Positions 8,376 to 17,175 are shown, counted from the first letter of the stretch. The stretch is DNA of 64,000 nucleotides from Paenibacillus sp. PL91 (GCF_012935325.2 NZ_JABBYG020000016.1:80313-144312); one strand, 5' to 3'. A program made the numbers and translations. The notes: generated by a model not told the origin, from the letters alone.

Positions 8376-10010
8376 ATGGCTAAGGAAATTAAATTTAGTG
8401 AAGACGCTCGTCGCGCAATGCTGCGCGGAGTTGACGCTCTTGCAAACGCAGTTAAAGTAACGCTAGGTCCAAAAGGCCGCAACGTTGTCCTTGAGAAAAA
8501 ATTCGGAAGCCCGCTTATCACGAATGACGGTGTATCCATCGCTAAAGAAATCGAGCTGGAAGACGCTTTTGAAAACATGGGCGCTCAACTCGTTAAAGAA
8601 GTTGCTACAAAAACAAATGACGTAGCAGGTGACGGTACAACTACCGCAACTGTTCTTGCACAAGCGATGATTCGCGAAGGCTTGAAAAACGTTACTGCAG
8701 GCGCTAACCCTATGGTTATCCGCAAAGGCATCGAGAAAGCTGTTAAAGCTGCTGTTGAAGAGCTGAAAGCTATCTCGAAACCAATCGAAGGCAAACAATC
8801 GATCGCTCAAGTCGCTTCGATCTCGTCCGCTGATGATGAAGTTGGCCAACTGATTGCAGAAGCAATGGAAAAAGTCGGCAACGACGGCGTTATCACTGTA
8901 GAAGAGTCGAAAGGCTTCGTTACAGAGCTTGAAGTGGTTGAAGGTATGCAATTCGACCGCGGTTACGTGTCCCCTTACATGATTACGGACACAGACAAGA
9001 TGGAAGCGGTTCTCGACAACCCTTACATCCTGATCACTGACAAAAAAATTACGAGCATTCAAGAGATCCTTCCGGTTCTTGAGAAAGTCGTACAATCCGG
9101 CAAGCAATTGCTAATCATTGCTGAAGATGTTGAAGGCGAAGCTCAAGCTACACTAGTAGTGAACAAACTTCGTGGAACATTCACTTGCGTAGCGGTTAAA
9201 GCTCCAGGCTTCGGCGACCGTCGCAAAGCAATGCTTCAAGATATCGCTGCTCTAACAGGCGGCCAAGTGATTACGGAAGAGCTCGGCCTTGAGCTGAAAT
9301 CGACTGGCGTTGAATCCCTAGGTTCCGCTCGTCAAATCCGTATTACAAAAGAAACTACAATCATCGTTGACGGCAGCGGCAACTCCGCTGACATCGTTGC
9401 TCGCGTGAACCAAATCCGCGCTCAACTGGAAGAAACAACTTCCGACTTCGATCGTGAGAAGCTTCAAGAGCGTCTTGCGAAATTGTCCGGCGGCGTTGCA
9501 GTAATCAAAGTTGGCGCAGCTACTGAAACAGAATTGAAAGAGCGCAAGCTCCGCATCGAAGATGCCCTCAACTCCACTCGTGCAGCGGTTGAAGAAGGTA
9601 TCGTATCGGGTGGCGGTACAGCCCTCATTAACGTATACAATGCCGTTGCTGCTGTTAAAGCAGAAGGCGACGAGCAAACAGGCGTAAACATCGTTCTTCG
9701 TTCCCTTGAAGAGCCGCTTCGCACAATCGCAGCTAACGCAGGCCAAGAAGGCTCCGTTATCGTTGAGCGTCTGAAAAACGAGAAAATCGGCGTAGGCTAC
9801 AACGCAGCTACCGGCGCATGGGTGAACATGTTCGAAGCTGGTATCGTTGACCCTGCTAAAGTAACGCGTTCAGCTCTACAAAACGCAGCTTCTGTTGCGG
9901 CTATGTTCTTGACAACTGAAGCAGTAGTTGCTGACAAACCAGAGCCTAAAGGCGCTGGCGGCGGCATGCCTGATATGGGCGGTATGGGTGGAATGGGCGG
10001 CATGATGTGA
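8376..10010 (+). CDS. groEL: Chaperonin GroEL
   Basis: A 544-residue GroEL, the 60-kDa ATP-dependent chaperonin that folds proteins in the cytoplasm. It starts MAKEIKFSEDAR and has VTLGPKGRNVVLE near residue 30, the ATP-binding GDGTTTATVLAQ near residue 86, and the flexible Gly-Met tail at the C-terminus. ATG 8376 is preferred over the in-frame start at 8358 because GGGAGG lies eleven bases before it and 8376 gives the conserved N-terminus. Codon use is more biased than in the neighbours, as expected for a highly expressed gene. Confidence 0.98.
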   Translation: MAKEIKFSEDARRAMLRGVDALANAVKVTLGPKGRNVVLEKKFGSPLITNDGVSIAKEIELEDAFENMGAQLVKEVATKTNDVAGDGTTTATVLAQAMIREGLKNVTAGANPMVIRKGIEKAVKAAVEELKAISKPIEGKQSIAQVASISSADDEVGQLIAEAMEKVGNDGVITVEESKGFVTELEVVEGMQFDRGYVSPYMITDTDKMEAVLDNPYILITDKKITSIQEILPVLEKVVQSGKQLLIIAEDVEGEAQATLVVNKLRGTFTCVAVKAPGFGDRRKAMLQDIAALTGGQVITEELGLELKSTGVESLGSARQIRITKETTIIVDGSGNSADIVARVNQIRAQLEETTSDFDREKLQERLAKLSGGVAVIKVGAATETELKERKLRIEDALNSTRAAVEEGIVSGGGTALINVYNAVAAVKAEGDEQTGVNIVLRSLEEPLRTIAANAGQEGSVIVERLKNEKIGVGYNAATGAWVNMFEAGIVDPAKVTRSALQNAASVAAMFLTTEAVVADKPEPKGAGGGMPDMGGMGGMGGMM

Positions 10011-10160
10011 TGAAATCATTATCGAAGTAATTCGATAATGAGCGACCGCGCATAAGTGGTAGATTTCATCGCTGATGGAGCAGAAATACGCTCCATGCGG
10101 TAATCAGGCTGAGAAGTCTGTAGCATCAAGGGTTTCCTTGAGAGGGAACACTGCTTGATC
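10010..10160 (+). ncRNA. Strongly folded sequence after groEL (possible structured RNA)
   Basis: Three stem-loops follow one another directly after the groEL stop. The first has a perfect 10-base stem CATTATCGAA (10017-10026) with TTCGATAATG (10031-10040) on a GTAA loop, enclosed by ATGAAATC (10010-10017) with GATTTCAT (10062-10069). The second pairs ATGGAGC (10075-10081) with GCTCCAT (10090-10096). The third pairs ATCAAG (10125-10130) with CTTGAT (10154-10159) and GTTTCC with GGGAAC inside. A T-tailed terminator follows. I recognise no known RNA family; it could be an mRNA 3' stabiliser or a separate small RNA. Confidence 0.4.
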
Positions 10161-10172
10161 ATATAGTGCAAA

Positions 10173-10227
10173 AATGAGAGACCTTTCAAGAGTTCATTGA
10201 ACTTTTGGGAGGTCTCTCATTATTTTT
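10173..10227 (+). terminator. Terminator of groESL with nested palindrome
   Basis: AATGAGAGACCT (10173-10184) pairs with AGGTCTCTCATT (10210-10221); inside, CAAGAGTTC pairs with GAACTTTTG over an ATT loop. A T-rich tail follows. Almost the same hairpin scaffold occurs at 56069-56105. Confidence 0.8.
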
Positions 10228-10279
10228 GATAATCAAGTTATCGGAACTGGAGTTCTATTTAGAATAAAACTATAATTCC

Positions 10280-10314
10280 TTAAAAAGACTTGTTTTAACA
10301 GCAAGTCTTTTTAA
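10280..10314. terminator. Bidirectional terminator between groESL and the dus gene
   Basis: TTAAAAAGACTTG (10280-10292) and CAAGTCTTTTTAA (10302-10314) form a perfect 13-base stem with a nine-base loop and a T run on either strand. It lies just after the stop of the minus-strand dihydrouridine synthase gene. Confidence 0.8.
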
Positions 10315-10335
10315 TCATGCACAACTGGGTATGCT

Positions 10336-11313
10336 TCAATCTAATTCTTGATCTAAAACAGGTTTTACTAAACGACGTACTTCATCTGTTGACGTGGTAT
10401 CCATTAATTGGTTTCTTAGTTCGCCTGCGCCTCTAAATCCACGAACATAGATTTTGAAAAAGCGAAGAAGTGGTTTAAATGGACGTGGCAGGGTTTCTTT
10501 TGAATATTTATCGTGAAGATCCAACTGTAAGAGAAGTAAATTGAGAAACTCCTTCGCGCTATGTTCTTTAGGTTCTTTTTCAAAAGCAAATGGATTGGTG
10601 AAAATGCCGCGGCCAATCATGACACCATCAACGCCGTATTGTTCCACTAATTTCAATCCTGTTGCGCGGTCAGGAATATCTCCATTAATGGTTAACAACG
10701 TATTTGGAGCAATTTCATCGCGTAATTTTTTTATTTCAGGGATTAGCTCCCAGTGTGCATCTACTTTACTCATCTCTTTTTTTGTACGAAGGTGGATGGA
10801 AAGATTCGCAATATCTTGTTTCAATATATGTCCTAACCAATCGCGCCACTCGTCAATTTCAAAGTAACCCAATCTTGTTTTAACACTAACCGGCAATCCA
10901 CCTGCTTTTGCTGCATGAATAATTTCTGCTGCAACTTCAGGATGTTGTATTAATCCAGCGCCTTTTCCATTGGATGCGACGTTTTGTACTGGGCATCCCA
11001 TGTTTAAATCGATACCACGAAAACCAAGTTTTTTCATATCAATACTCATCTGTTCAAAAAATGCAGGTTTATTGCCCCAAATATGAGCGACAATCGGTTG
11101 CTCATCTTCTGTGAACGTTAATCGACCACGTACACTGTCATTTCCAACAGGGTGACAATAACTTTCTGTATTTGTGAATTCCGTGAAAAATACGTCAGGT
11201 TTTGCAGCTTCACTAATAACGTGACGAAATACAACATCTGTGACATCTTCCATTGGTGCTAATATAAAGAACGGCTTTGGTAAATCAAGCCAAAAATTTT
11301 GTTCGTTACTCAT
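10336..11313 (-). CDS. tRNA-dihydrouridine synthase
   Basis: A 325-residue Dus-family flavoenzyme that reduces specific uridines in tRNA to dihydrouridine using FMN and NADPH. The TIM-barrel N-terminus FILAPMEDVTD, the catalytic-cysteine motif GIDLNMGCPVQNV (Cys about 107), and VSVKTRLGY are typical. The DNA is more AT-rich than the neighbouring groEL and uses different codons, suggesting acquisition. Most Bacillales carry their housekeeping dus genes elsewhere, so this may be an extra copy; an atypical tRNA lies about 290 bases away on the opposite strand. The target uridine cannot be assigned. Confidence 0.9.
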   Translation of the reverse strand: MSNEQNFWLDLPKPFFILAPMEDVTDVVFRHVISEAAKPDVFFTEFTNTESYCHPVGNDSVRGRLTFTEDEQPIVAHIWGNKPAFFEQMSIDMKKLGFRGIDLNMGCPVQNVASNGKGAGLIQHPEVAAEIIHAAKAGGLPVSVKTRLGYFEIDEWRDWLGHILKQDIANLSIHLRTKKEMSKVDAHWELIPEIKKLRDEIAPNTLLTINGDIPDRATGLKLVEQYGVDGVMIGRGIFTNPFAFEKEPKEHSAKEFLNLLLLQLDLHDKYSKETLPRPFKPLLRFFKIYVRGFRGAGELRNQLMDTTSTDEVRRLVKPVLDQELD

Positions 11314-11604
11314 ATTATCTTCTCCTGTGGCAACATATAAAAACGATATACGCTATAGCAAAGTTTTTTACCCATCATACATAGTATCATTTTTTTTCGT
11401 TTGATGCACAGAATCAATTGTGTGAGCAACAGACACATTTGTGGTGTCTGCCACCCATCACACATCCAACTTGATTTTGTTGAATTTGTATGAAGTGCAT
11501 GTTCATTCTGCCCCATTTTCGTTAAATGATAAGGTATGTCTGTTTTGAAGTGGTTCTAAAATGAGATGTGGCAGTATTGCTCAAATGTTTTGTTTCTATC
11601 AGTA
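11314..11604. other. AT-rich intergenic region without a recognisable gene
   Basis: Only short unsupported frames are present. The upstream side of the minus-strand dus gene should hold its promoter, with AGGAGAA-type sequence just before its ATG, but no clear -35/-10 pair stands out. Confidence 0.4.
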
Positions 11605-11678
11605 GGGGGCTTAGCTCAGTCTGATAGAGCGCTTGCACGGCAAGCAAGAGGTCGTCGGTTCGATCCCGATAGTCTCCA
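11605..11678 (+). tRNA. Atypical alanine-type tRNA, anticodon GGC
   Basis: A 74-base cloverleaf can be drawn: acceptor GGGGGCT/AGTCTCC, D stem GCTC/GAGC, anticodon stem CTTGC/GCAAG with loop ACGGCAA (anticodon GGC at 11639-11641), variable loop AGGTC, and T stem GTCGG/CCGAT with loop TTCGATC. The acceptor has a G3-U70 pair, the known identity element for alanyl-tRNA synthetase. Odd points are C instead of the nearly universal U at position 33, a D loop lacking the normal G18-G19 pair, a second G-U pair in the acceptor, and no encoded CCA. It may be a divergent working tRNA or a decaying one. Confidence 0.65.
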
Positions 11679-12101
11679 TATAACTCAAACACAAACGGCA
11701 AAAATGTTGTTTATTTTGTTGTCTCTGCCTCAAGCAAAACGAAAAGATAATGGACATCGGTTCTATAGTTCAACTGATAAAGACATCATGTCTCTACATT
11801 TACCAAAAAAATATTCTGAAAAAGCTCAAGCTGGGACAATGCTTGAGCTTTTCTTTATATGGTGAACTGATTTGCGAAAGCTCCTCCCCAAGGTGGTTAT
11901 GGATTGATTTGGTGTTTGAGAAAGATAGCCGCTACATGATGGGGAAATGCTCCAAACGGAAATTTACCATGCGAAGCCGAAGAAAACCTAGTAAGAAAGC
12001 AGAAATAAACGACTTGACTGTAATATTCTTTGATGTTCGAGTTGATGGAAAACAGGCAAAATGCTCAAATATCCGGCTCTAATATTAGGCTTCTTACATC
12101 T
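11679..12101 (+). other. Intergenic region with terminator and tRNA-like fragment
   Basis: No gene is supported. Around 11758-11800 there is a sequence starting GGTTCTATAGTTCAACTGAT that resembles the 5' half of a tRNA but cannot be folded into a full cloverleaf. A good terminator lies at 11821-11856. The remainder up to the PadR ribosome site has no coding potential I can defend. Confidence 0.4.
11821..11856 (+). terminator. Rho-independent terminator downstream of the tRNA
   Basis: AAAGCTCAAGC (11821-11831) pairs with GCTTGAGCTTT (11841-11851) around a nine-base loop, followed by TCTTTAT. It would end a transcript carrying the atypical tRNA. Confidence 0.8.
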
Positions 12102-12114
12102 AGGAGGAGGCCTC

Positions 12115-12724
12115 GTGATAAATCATCGTGGTAAGCAATTGGTAGTAAGCCTGATGACTACCGTTCGCATGAAGCCAGAACTAATCAAGGCATAACATTC
12201 TCGGCTTACTTCGTATTAAGCCCATGAGCGCCTATGAGCTTGTTAAGTTTTCGAAGGAAAGCATCGGCCTATTTTGGAACGAATCCTATGGACATATTCA
12301 TAAGAGCATCAAAAAGCTGGAGCTAGAGGGCTCTGTTTCGGTTGTGGAAGAAGCTGAGACGGGGAGACGTAAAATCGTATACGGCGTTACGCAACAAGGA
12401 TGTGACCAACTTGATTCTTGGTTAGCCCTGCCGCCTGAAGAATCTGTGATGAGGAACGAATTGCTTATGAAGCTCTTTGTCTCCGATGAACGTCATATCC
12501 CTCAATTAGTCACTTTTCTAGAGGAAGAATTAGAAGCGAGTGAGCGATTAACAGCGATGCTTGCAGGAATTAAAGCGAGTGTTCCTGGCGTGGAAAGCAA
12601 ACAAGTGCAGCTCTGGTTGTTGACGCTCGACTACGGTGAGCGATATCTGCGAATGACCATCGAATGGTGTCAACATGCGTTGGAATTGTTAGACCATCCA
12701 AACAGGGGGCATAAGAATGAATAA
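12115..12724 (+). pseudogene. PadR family regulator, probably frameshifted near its N-terminus
   Basis: The main open frame starts at ATG 12224, but this lacks the first part of the PadR winged helix and has no ribosome site. Reading upstream in the same frame gives NILGLLRIKPMSAYEL, the typical PadR start, until a TAA four codons earlier. In the next frame, GTG 12115 (with AGGAGGAGG just before it) and ATG 12169 lead into MKPELIK. Removing one G from the AAGG at about 12187-12190 joins the two as MKPELIKHNILGLLRIKP. The rest is a normal PadR protein with C-terminal helical domain, ending in an 8-base overlap with the CPBP gene. Either a real inactivating shift or a sequence error. Confidence 0.7.
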
Positions 12725-13436
12725 AAAACGATTCAATATGGTTCCCATCCTGTTGATCACGATCGTGGTGATTGCTTGTGCCCCTCTCTTGCTATGGATT
12801 AGAAGCAGTCCGCCCCTCGCATTAAAGGTATTCGAAAGCGAAGTATACAATCTAGAGATTAGTTATCAATTCACGGTATTGTTATTGGCTGTTATCGTGA
12901 TTGGCATTGTATATGGGATGGCAGGTAAAGATGGACTTGCGTATTTAAACCTTAAAAAGCGGGATGGGAAAATTCGGCCTGAACCGTGGATTGGTATTAA
13001 GCCAAAAAAAACGGAGACGTGGAAAAACTTAGGTGTAAACTTTGCGATCGTGATTACGTTGGTAACGGCTGTCGTCATCTACTTCCAAGTGGTTCATGGG
13101 GGAAGCGTGAGCCTAGAGTTATATCCTGAGGTTATACTCATCCTTGTTTTTGCGCTTATAAATGCTTTTTCAGAAGAAATCATCTTTCGGTTTTCGTTTG
13201 TTGCCGTTGTTAGCAAATATGGGTACTCCCCGTATGTAGCGCAAGGATTAGCAGCGGCGATCTTTGGCGTCGTTCATTATTTTGGAAATCCAGGCGGGAT
13301 ACCGGGTGTATTGATGGCTGCTTTTATCGGATGGTTTTTGGCCAAATCGATGTTAGAGACGAAAGGATTCTTCTGGGCGCTGACGATTCATTTCTTGCAG
13401 GATGTCGTTATATTCAGTGCCTTGTTTATGAAATAG
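12717..13436 (+). CDS. CPBP family intramembrane metalloprotease
   Basis: A 239-residue membrane protein of the CPBP (CAAX protease/bacteriocin-processing, Abi) family. It has about seven membrane segments and the conserved motifs EEIIFR (near residue 153), a FGVVHYF segment with the second-motif His, and a late HFLQD motif in the last helix. These Glu and His residues bind the metal and form the active site. Family members process prenylated peptides or bacteriocins, or give self-immunity. It overlaps the PadR gene by eight bases, so it is probably PadR-controlled. The substrate is unknown. Confidence 0.88.
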   Translation: MNKKRFNMVPILLITIVVIACAPLLLWIRSSPPLALKVFESEVYNLEISYQFTVLLLAVIVIGIVYGMAGKDGLAYLNLKKRDGKIRPEPWIGIKPKKTETWKNLGVNFAIVITLVTAVVIYFQVVHGGSVSLELYPEVILILVFALINAFSEEIIFRFSFVAVVSKYGYSPYVAQGLAAAIFGVVHYFGNPGGIPGVLMAAFIGWFLAKSMLETKGFFWALTIHFLQDVVIFSALFMK

Positions 13437-13744
13437 CTGTGAAGGACTTCGCTGTATCCGCTAGGGTATCAAGAAAACTGTATGGGCTGGTTCTTTTGCT
13501 TTGTGGATTCATCCTACTATGCATTTCTACCTGGCTGTGTAAGATTTCAGGTGAAAGATTCGAGTATGAAATGAAAGTATTTTTATAGAGCCATTATAAT
13601 GACGTATCTTCACTATGCCCTTCTTATGAAGGGCTTTTTATTTTGATGGTAATGTTCAGGCCGCAAAGCATACATTACAATTTTCTAGCGCAATCGTTTA
13701 TACTGGTAAGGCCAATTTATTACATAGGAGCTGTCTAACGGACC
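13437..13744 (+). other. Intergenic region with terminator
   Basis: No gene is supported. It contains the terminator of the PadR-CPBP operon at 13617-13644 and presumably the promoter of the DUF4317 gene. TAGGAG at 13726-13731 is rather far from the ATG at 13745. Confidence 0.4.
13617..13644 (+). terminator. Rho-independent terminator
   Basis: GCCCTTC (13617-13623), TTAT loop, GAAGGGC (13628-13634), then TTTTTATTTT. Confidence 0.9.
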
Positions 13745-14908
13745 ATGATAAAAAAAGAACTCGCACATATTCGCAAACAATTTAAGCTGGATAATGATTT
13801 GATCAACCTTTACGACATTCTTAACGTGTACATTATGAAAGAAAGCAACGAAATCTATCATTACGAGCGCCAGCCGTTCGGCCTGTTGGACAGAGAGAAG
13901 CAGGAGCTGTATATGAGCAATTTCAAAAAACTGCTGACCGGCGAATTGGATCAGAAGCTATTCGAGTTAAAATTCATGGATGAAGCTGAAGAGCCTACGC
14001 AGGTGCTTCTCCATCAAGCGCTGGTGACCGGCGATTCGGAAGAATGGCACGATCTGATGATTCTGTTGGTGGAGAAAATGTTGGCGGATACTAAATATGA
14101 ACGGGATACAGTGGTTACTTTCGTTCGCGGGCAATATTTTCGGCCGAACAAGGAAAGGAACGCAGAAGCCGAGGAGAGCGAAAAGGATGAGATGTTCGTC
14201 AATCCGTTCATTTTGTGCAGCGTGAATTCAACGGAGCAACAGCGGAAAATCCTCATGTTCGATTATATCGAGAGGGAATTTAAGTATAATGTCTTTGTCG
14301 ATCCGATCATCAAATTGAACGCGCCGGAGCAGGGCTTTTTCTACCCAAGCGTGACGGACAACTATTCCGATGTGAATCGCATTATGTATTGCTCGGGAAA
14401 AGCCAATGAACCGAATTTTCATTTCATTGAGCAAGTCTTGAATGCCGAGAAAACCGTGACGGCGCAGGAAGAGAGAAGCATTTTCGAGGAAATCGTGAAG
14501 GAAGTCGCGGGAGAGCAGTTCGGCGCGGCAACGATCGCTTATGTGTACGAGGAAATTCACCAGATCATTGAAACAAACGAGGAGGAAGAGCCTCCGAAGC
14601 TGGATTATAAAGATGTGGCGCATATACTGACGGCGAGCGGCGTAGAGAACGTGACGACGGAAAAGGTGGAACGAGCGTTCCAAACGGTCGTCGACGACAA
14701 AAACTATGAAATCAAAGCGAGCAGCGTCATTCCGAAGTTCACTTCGAAATCGATTAAAATCGATACAAAGGTAGCCACGATTTCGGTCAGCCCGCAAGAT
14801 TTAAAGTATGTGAAACAGGTCAATTATAGAGGTAAACGATGCATCTTGATCGAGGTCGACGAAGATGCAGTAATCGAAGGATTTACGCTTAGTACGGAGA
14901 CGTTGTAG
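13745..14908 (+). CDS. DUF4317 domain protein
   Basis: A 387-residue protein that matches the DUF4317 family by its start (IKKELAHIRKQFKLDND with LYDILNVYIMKE) and overall length. It is soluble, acidic and predicted alpha/beta, with no signal peptide or membrane segment. No catalytic motif is obvious. It stands alone, with a terminator upstream and decayed DNA downstream. Base composition is higher in GC than the preceding AT-rich island. Function of the family is unknown to me. Confidence 0.75.
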   Translation: MIKKELAHIRKQFKLDNDLINLYDILNVYIMKESNEIYHYERQPFGLLDREKQELYMSNFKKLLTGELDQKLFELKFMDEAEEPTQVLLHQALVTGDSEEWHDLMILLVEKMLADTKYERDTVVTFVRGQYFRPNKERNAEAEESEKDEMFVNPFILCSVNSTEQQRKILMFDYIEREFKYNVFVDPIIKLNAPEQGFFYPSVTDNYSDVNRIMYCSGKANEPNFHFIEQVLNAEKTVTAQEERSIFEEIVKEVAGEQFGAATIAYVYEEIHQIIETNEEEEPPKLDYKDVAHILTASGVENVTTEKVERAFQTVVDDKNYEIKASSVIPKFTSKSIKIDTKVATISVSPQDLKYVKQVNYRGKRCILIEVDEDAVIEGFTLSTETL

Positions 14909-15484
14909 GCTCAGCGATGGCTCCGGATGGAGCGGGAATTAAACGAATACATTTTTATTGATTGTTCAGCGGAAAGTCCAAAAGGCCGCAGAAGTATTTG
15001 TTACGGCCGTGCTGCGCTGGAATTGATCGTCGCTATGATACTGTCTTTGTTTATCACAATAGAGCAGAATCTTACTATGGTGCCAGGGGGTTCCGCGGCT
15101 TGCTAAGGGTGTGGAATTTTGAAGGGAAGCCGGCTTCAGGCTTGCTCAAGTGTCATTGATGCGACACCGTCTCAATTGGTGTGAAACGCGCACCAAGGAG
15201 AAGGGCTCAAATGCACGCTAAATTAATGGATGAAACAATACTTTTCTTCACAGCCAATGCCAACAATGCGATCCTCTCGAGCCATGTGGAGTGTTGTGTT
15301 GTTGGTGGAAAAGTAGTTTTGGGGCTGCATTTACCATAAAATACGATCCAAATATGTTATGAAGAATACTCTTCTCGACAAAAAATAATGTGAGTATTTA
15401 CTTTGCTCAGTTTAAATTGGCGATGCGGATCAATGTTTGAATATTAGACGATAGATTAGGATGAGCATGGTACATTCCGTCCAA
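14909..15484 (+). other. Degenerate non-coding stretch
   Basis: No intact gene. Around 15002-15090 one frame reads CYGRAALELIVAMILSLFI before a stop, vaguely like the C-terminal end of an oxidoreductase, but too short to assign. Together with the next entry this looks like decayed former coding DNA. Confidence 0.35.
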
Positions 15485-15892
15485 AATGCGGAGATTACAC
15501 ATGCTGAGATGGCAGTGTTGATCACTAATGCAATCGGTAAATCAGTCGAAGCGAACGCCGTAACTGACTTCGCAGACGATAAGGACATTCCAGCCTAGGC
15601 GAAAAGCAGCGTTGCTTACTTGAAGCAAACTGGCATTGTGCAAGGGAAAGGTGATAACAAATTCGCCCCCAATACTTTTTGGGGGGCAAGTGACTCATTT
15701 CATCTTTGTAGCAGTGATCTCAACTTTAACATTGACATGTGTTTTTTGTTTTTAAAGAGTAGAGGATGGATTAAGCCCATCAAGGATAAATCAAAATTTG
15801 GCCAGATCTCATTGAATGTATCTACAGGCTCTGAGGAAATTAAAGTTGCAGGCAGCACTGATGATTTAGATTTCTTCGTCTCAGTAGTATAA
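15485..15892 (+). pseudogene. SLH-domain protein fragment
   Basis: One frame reads NAEITHAEMAVLITNAIGKS, then TDFADDKDIPA, an in-frame TAG at 15596-15598, then AKSSVAYLKQTGIVQGKG and NKFAPN. This is one S-layer homology repeat (compare the SLH pattern in the protein at 56437-60783) with a premature stop. After it the frame stays open for about 75 more codons with no recognisable domain, ending at 15892. There is no start codon or ribosome site, so it is a remnant of a cell-surface protein gene. Confidence 0.75.
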
Positions 15893-16095
15893 GGAAAGAG
15901 GTAGAGGTATAATGCCCACCATTTGCCCACATTTTGACCACGTACATTGCGGACGCATCATTTGTAGCTGGACATAGAGGACTAGATCATCCTGAATAGA
16001 GGTCTTAAAACTCAAGAAAAAAGTAAAAAGACATATAAAACTCACCTAGCGTTATGTGCGGCATGATGTAATCGGTTTGCAAAAACTCTCAAAAA
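15893..16095 (+). other. Short non-coding stretch before the Fur-box promoter
   Basis: About 200 bases without a supported gene between the SLH remnant and the iron-regulated operon. A few short frames occur but none has a ribosome site or recognisable motif. Confidence 0.4.
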
Positions 16096-16130
16096 TGATA
16101 ATGATAATCATTATTATTTTATAGTATAAT
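16096..16130 (+). promoter_or_regulatory. Fur box and promoter of iron-uptake operon
   Basis: GATAATGATAATCATTATT at 16097-16115 matches the 19-base Fur consensus at 18 positions. A TATAAT -10 follows at 16125-16130, so Fur would cover the -35 region and block transcription when iron is plentiful. Confidence 0.9.
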
Positions 16131-16152
16131 AGCTATAGGAGTGGATGGGGTC

Positions 16153-17142
16153 ATGGCTTGGAGAGGTTTTTTAAAGACGGGGTGGATTTCCCTGTTAGTA
16201 GCAGTCATTCTATTAACAGGTTGTGGTGAAGTCAGCAATACACCAGATAGTGCTGAAGTGGAACAGCAATCTGCGGAGACGAGTAGCTCGAATGCAACGC
16301 GGGAGGACACTAGAGTGCTTGCAGATCAATTCGGCGAAGTGCGTATTCCAGTTCATCCGAAGCGGGTATCCGCACTCTTTTGGGAGGATTATCTGGTTGC
16401 GCTAGGCGTAATGCCAATCGTGCAGTATTATAATCCGATGTTCGGAAAACAGGATTATCTGGAGCTTGATGTTCCGCAGTTCGATATAACAGGGAATATT
16501 GAGGGCTTGCTCGAAGAGGAGCCGGATTTAATTATCACAGCAGGAAATGATCAAGAGCAGTATGAGAAGTATAGCAAGGTAGCGCCTACCTATTCATTGC
16601 CGAATGAGGCATTATCGGATTCTCGTACAGCGCTTACCGTCATAGCTGATCTTCTTGGCGAGCAGGATAAAGGGGTTCAGGTGCTTCAGGAATATGATAA
16701 CCGTATTGCTGAGGTCAAGTCAGAGCTGAAGGCAGCGATTGGGGAAGGAAAAGTTGTCGTATTGCGAATGAATGTGGTCGATAATTCGATTAATATTTTC
16801 GGTTATGACAATTTGTTTATAGGCCAGATTCTGTATAAGGATCTTGAGCTTAAAGCCCCTACCTTTGTGGAGGCTATGACTGAGCCTAATATTATGTTGT
16901 CTCAGGAGCTCATTCCCGAGATTGATGCGGATCATATTATTTTGCTTCCATCCAACGGCTCATGGGAAGATGCGGAGAATGCCAAAGTATTAGAGGAAAT
17001 GCTGGCTAGTCCGCTGTGGAAGAACGTCCCGGCAGTTCAGCAAGGACATGTATATCCTGTTGAGAGGTCTTATTGGCAGACCGGAGCAATTATAGCCAAT
17101 TATAAAAAAATGGATGATCTGCTGCGGCTTCTAGCTTCATAG
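16153..17142 (+). CDS. Iron-siderophore ABC transporter binding lipoprotein
   Basis: A FecB/FhuD-type periplasmic-binding lipoprotein of about 329 residues. The N-terminus has a positively charged region, a hydrophobic stretch and the lipobox LLTGC, so it is anchored to the outer face of the membrane. The two-lobed class III binding fold is suggested by HPKRVSALFWEDYLVALGVMP and the EEEPDLIITAG motif. ATG 16153 is preferred to GTG 16141 because AGGAG at 16137-16141 sits at normal distance. A Fur box controls it. No permease or ATPase genes are adjacent, so it must share a transporter encoded elsewhere. The next gene has a homologous C-terminal domain. Confidence 0.88.
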   Translation: MAWRGFLKTGWISLLVAVILLTGCGEVSNTPDSAEVEQQSAETSSSNATREDTRVLADQFGEVRIPVHPKRVSALFWEDYLVALGVMPIVQYYNPMFGKQDYLELDVPQFDITGNIEGLLEEEPDLIITAGNDQEQYEKYSKVAPTYSLPNEALSDSRTALTVIADLLGEQDKGVQVLQEYDNRIAEVKSELKAAIGEGKVVVLRMNVVDNSINIFGYDNLFIGQILYKDLELKAPTFVEAMTEPNIMLSQELIPEIDADHIILLPSNGSWEDAENAKVLEEMLASPLWKNVPAVQQGHVYPVERSYWQTGAIIANYKKMDDLLRLLAS

Positions 17143-17175
17143 CATCCTTAAGGTTTGTATAGCATCTACATCACT

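Noticed and set aside
8463..9107. Long minus-strand open frame of 214 codons opposite groEL
   Set aside because: It lies fully inside groEL, has no ribosome site or recognisable domain, and results from the strong codon bias of the true gene.
11752..11805. Second tRNA with start GGTTCTATAGTTCAACTGAT
   Set aside because: The D stem and anticodon stem do not pair and no T arm follows, so at most it is a fragment.
11566..11865. Open frame of 99 codons running through the tRNA
   Set aside because: It crosses the tRNA and terminator; the encoded sequence looks like a translated tRNA.
15950..15999. Possible nucleotide-sugar epimerase fragment (VAGHRGL)
   Set aside because: Only about seven matching residues before a stop; likely chance.
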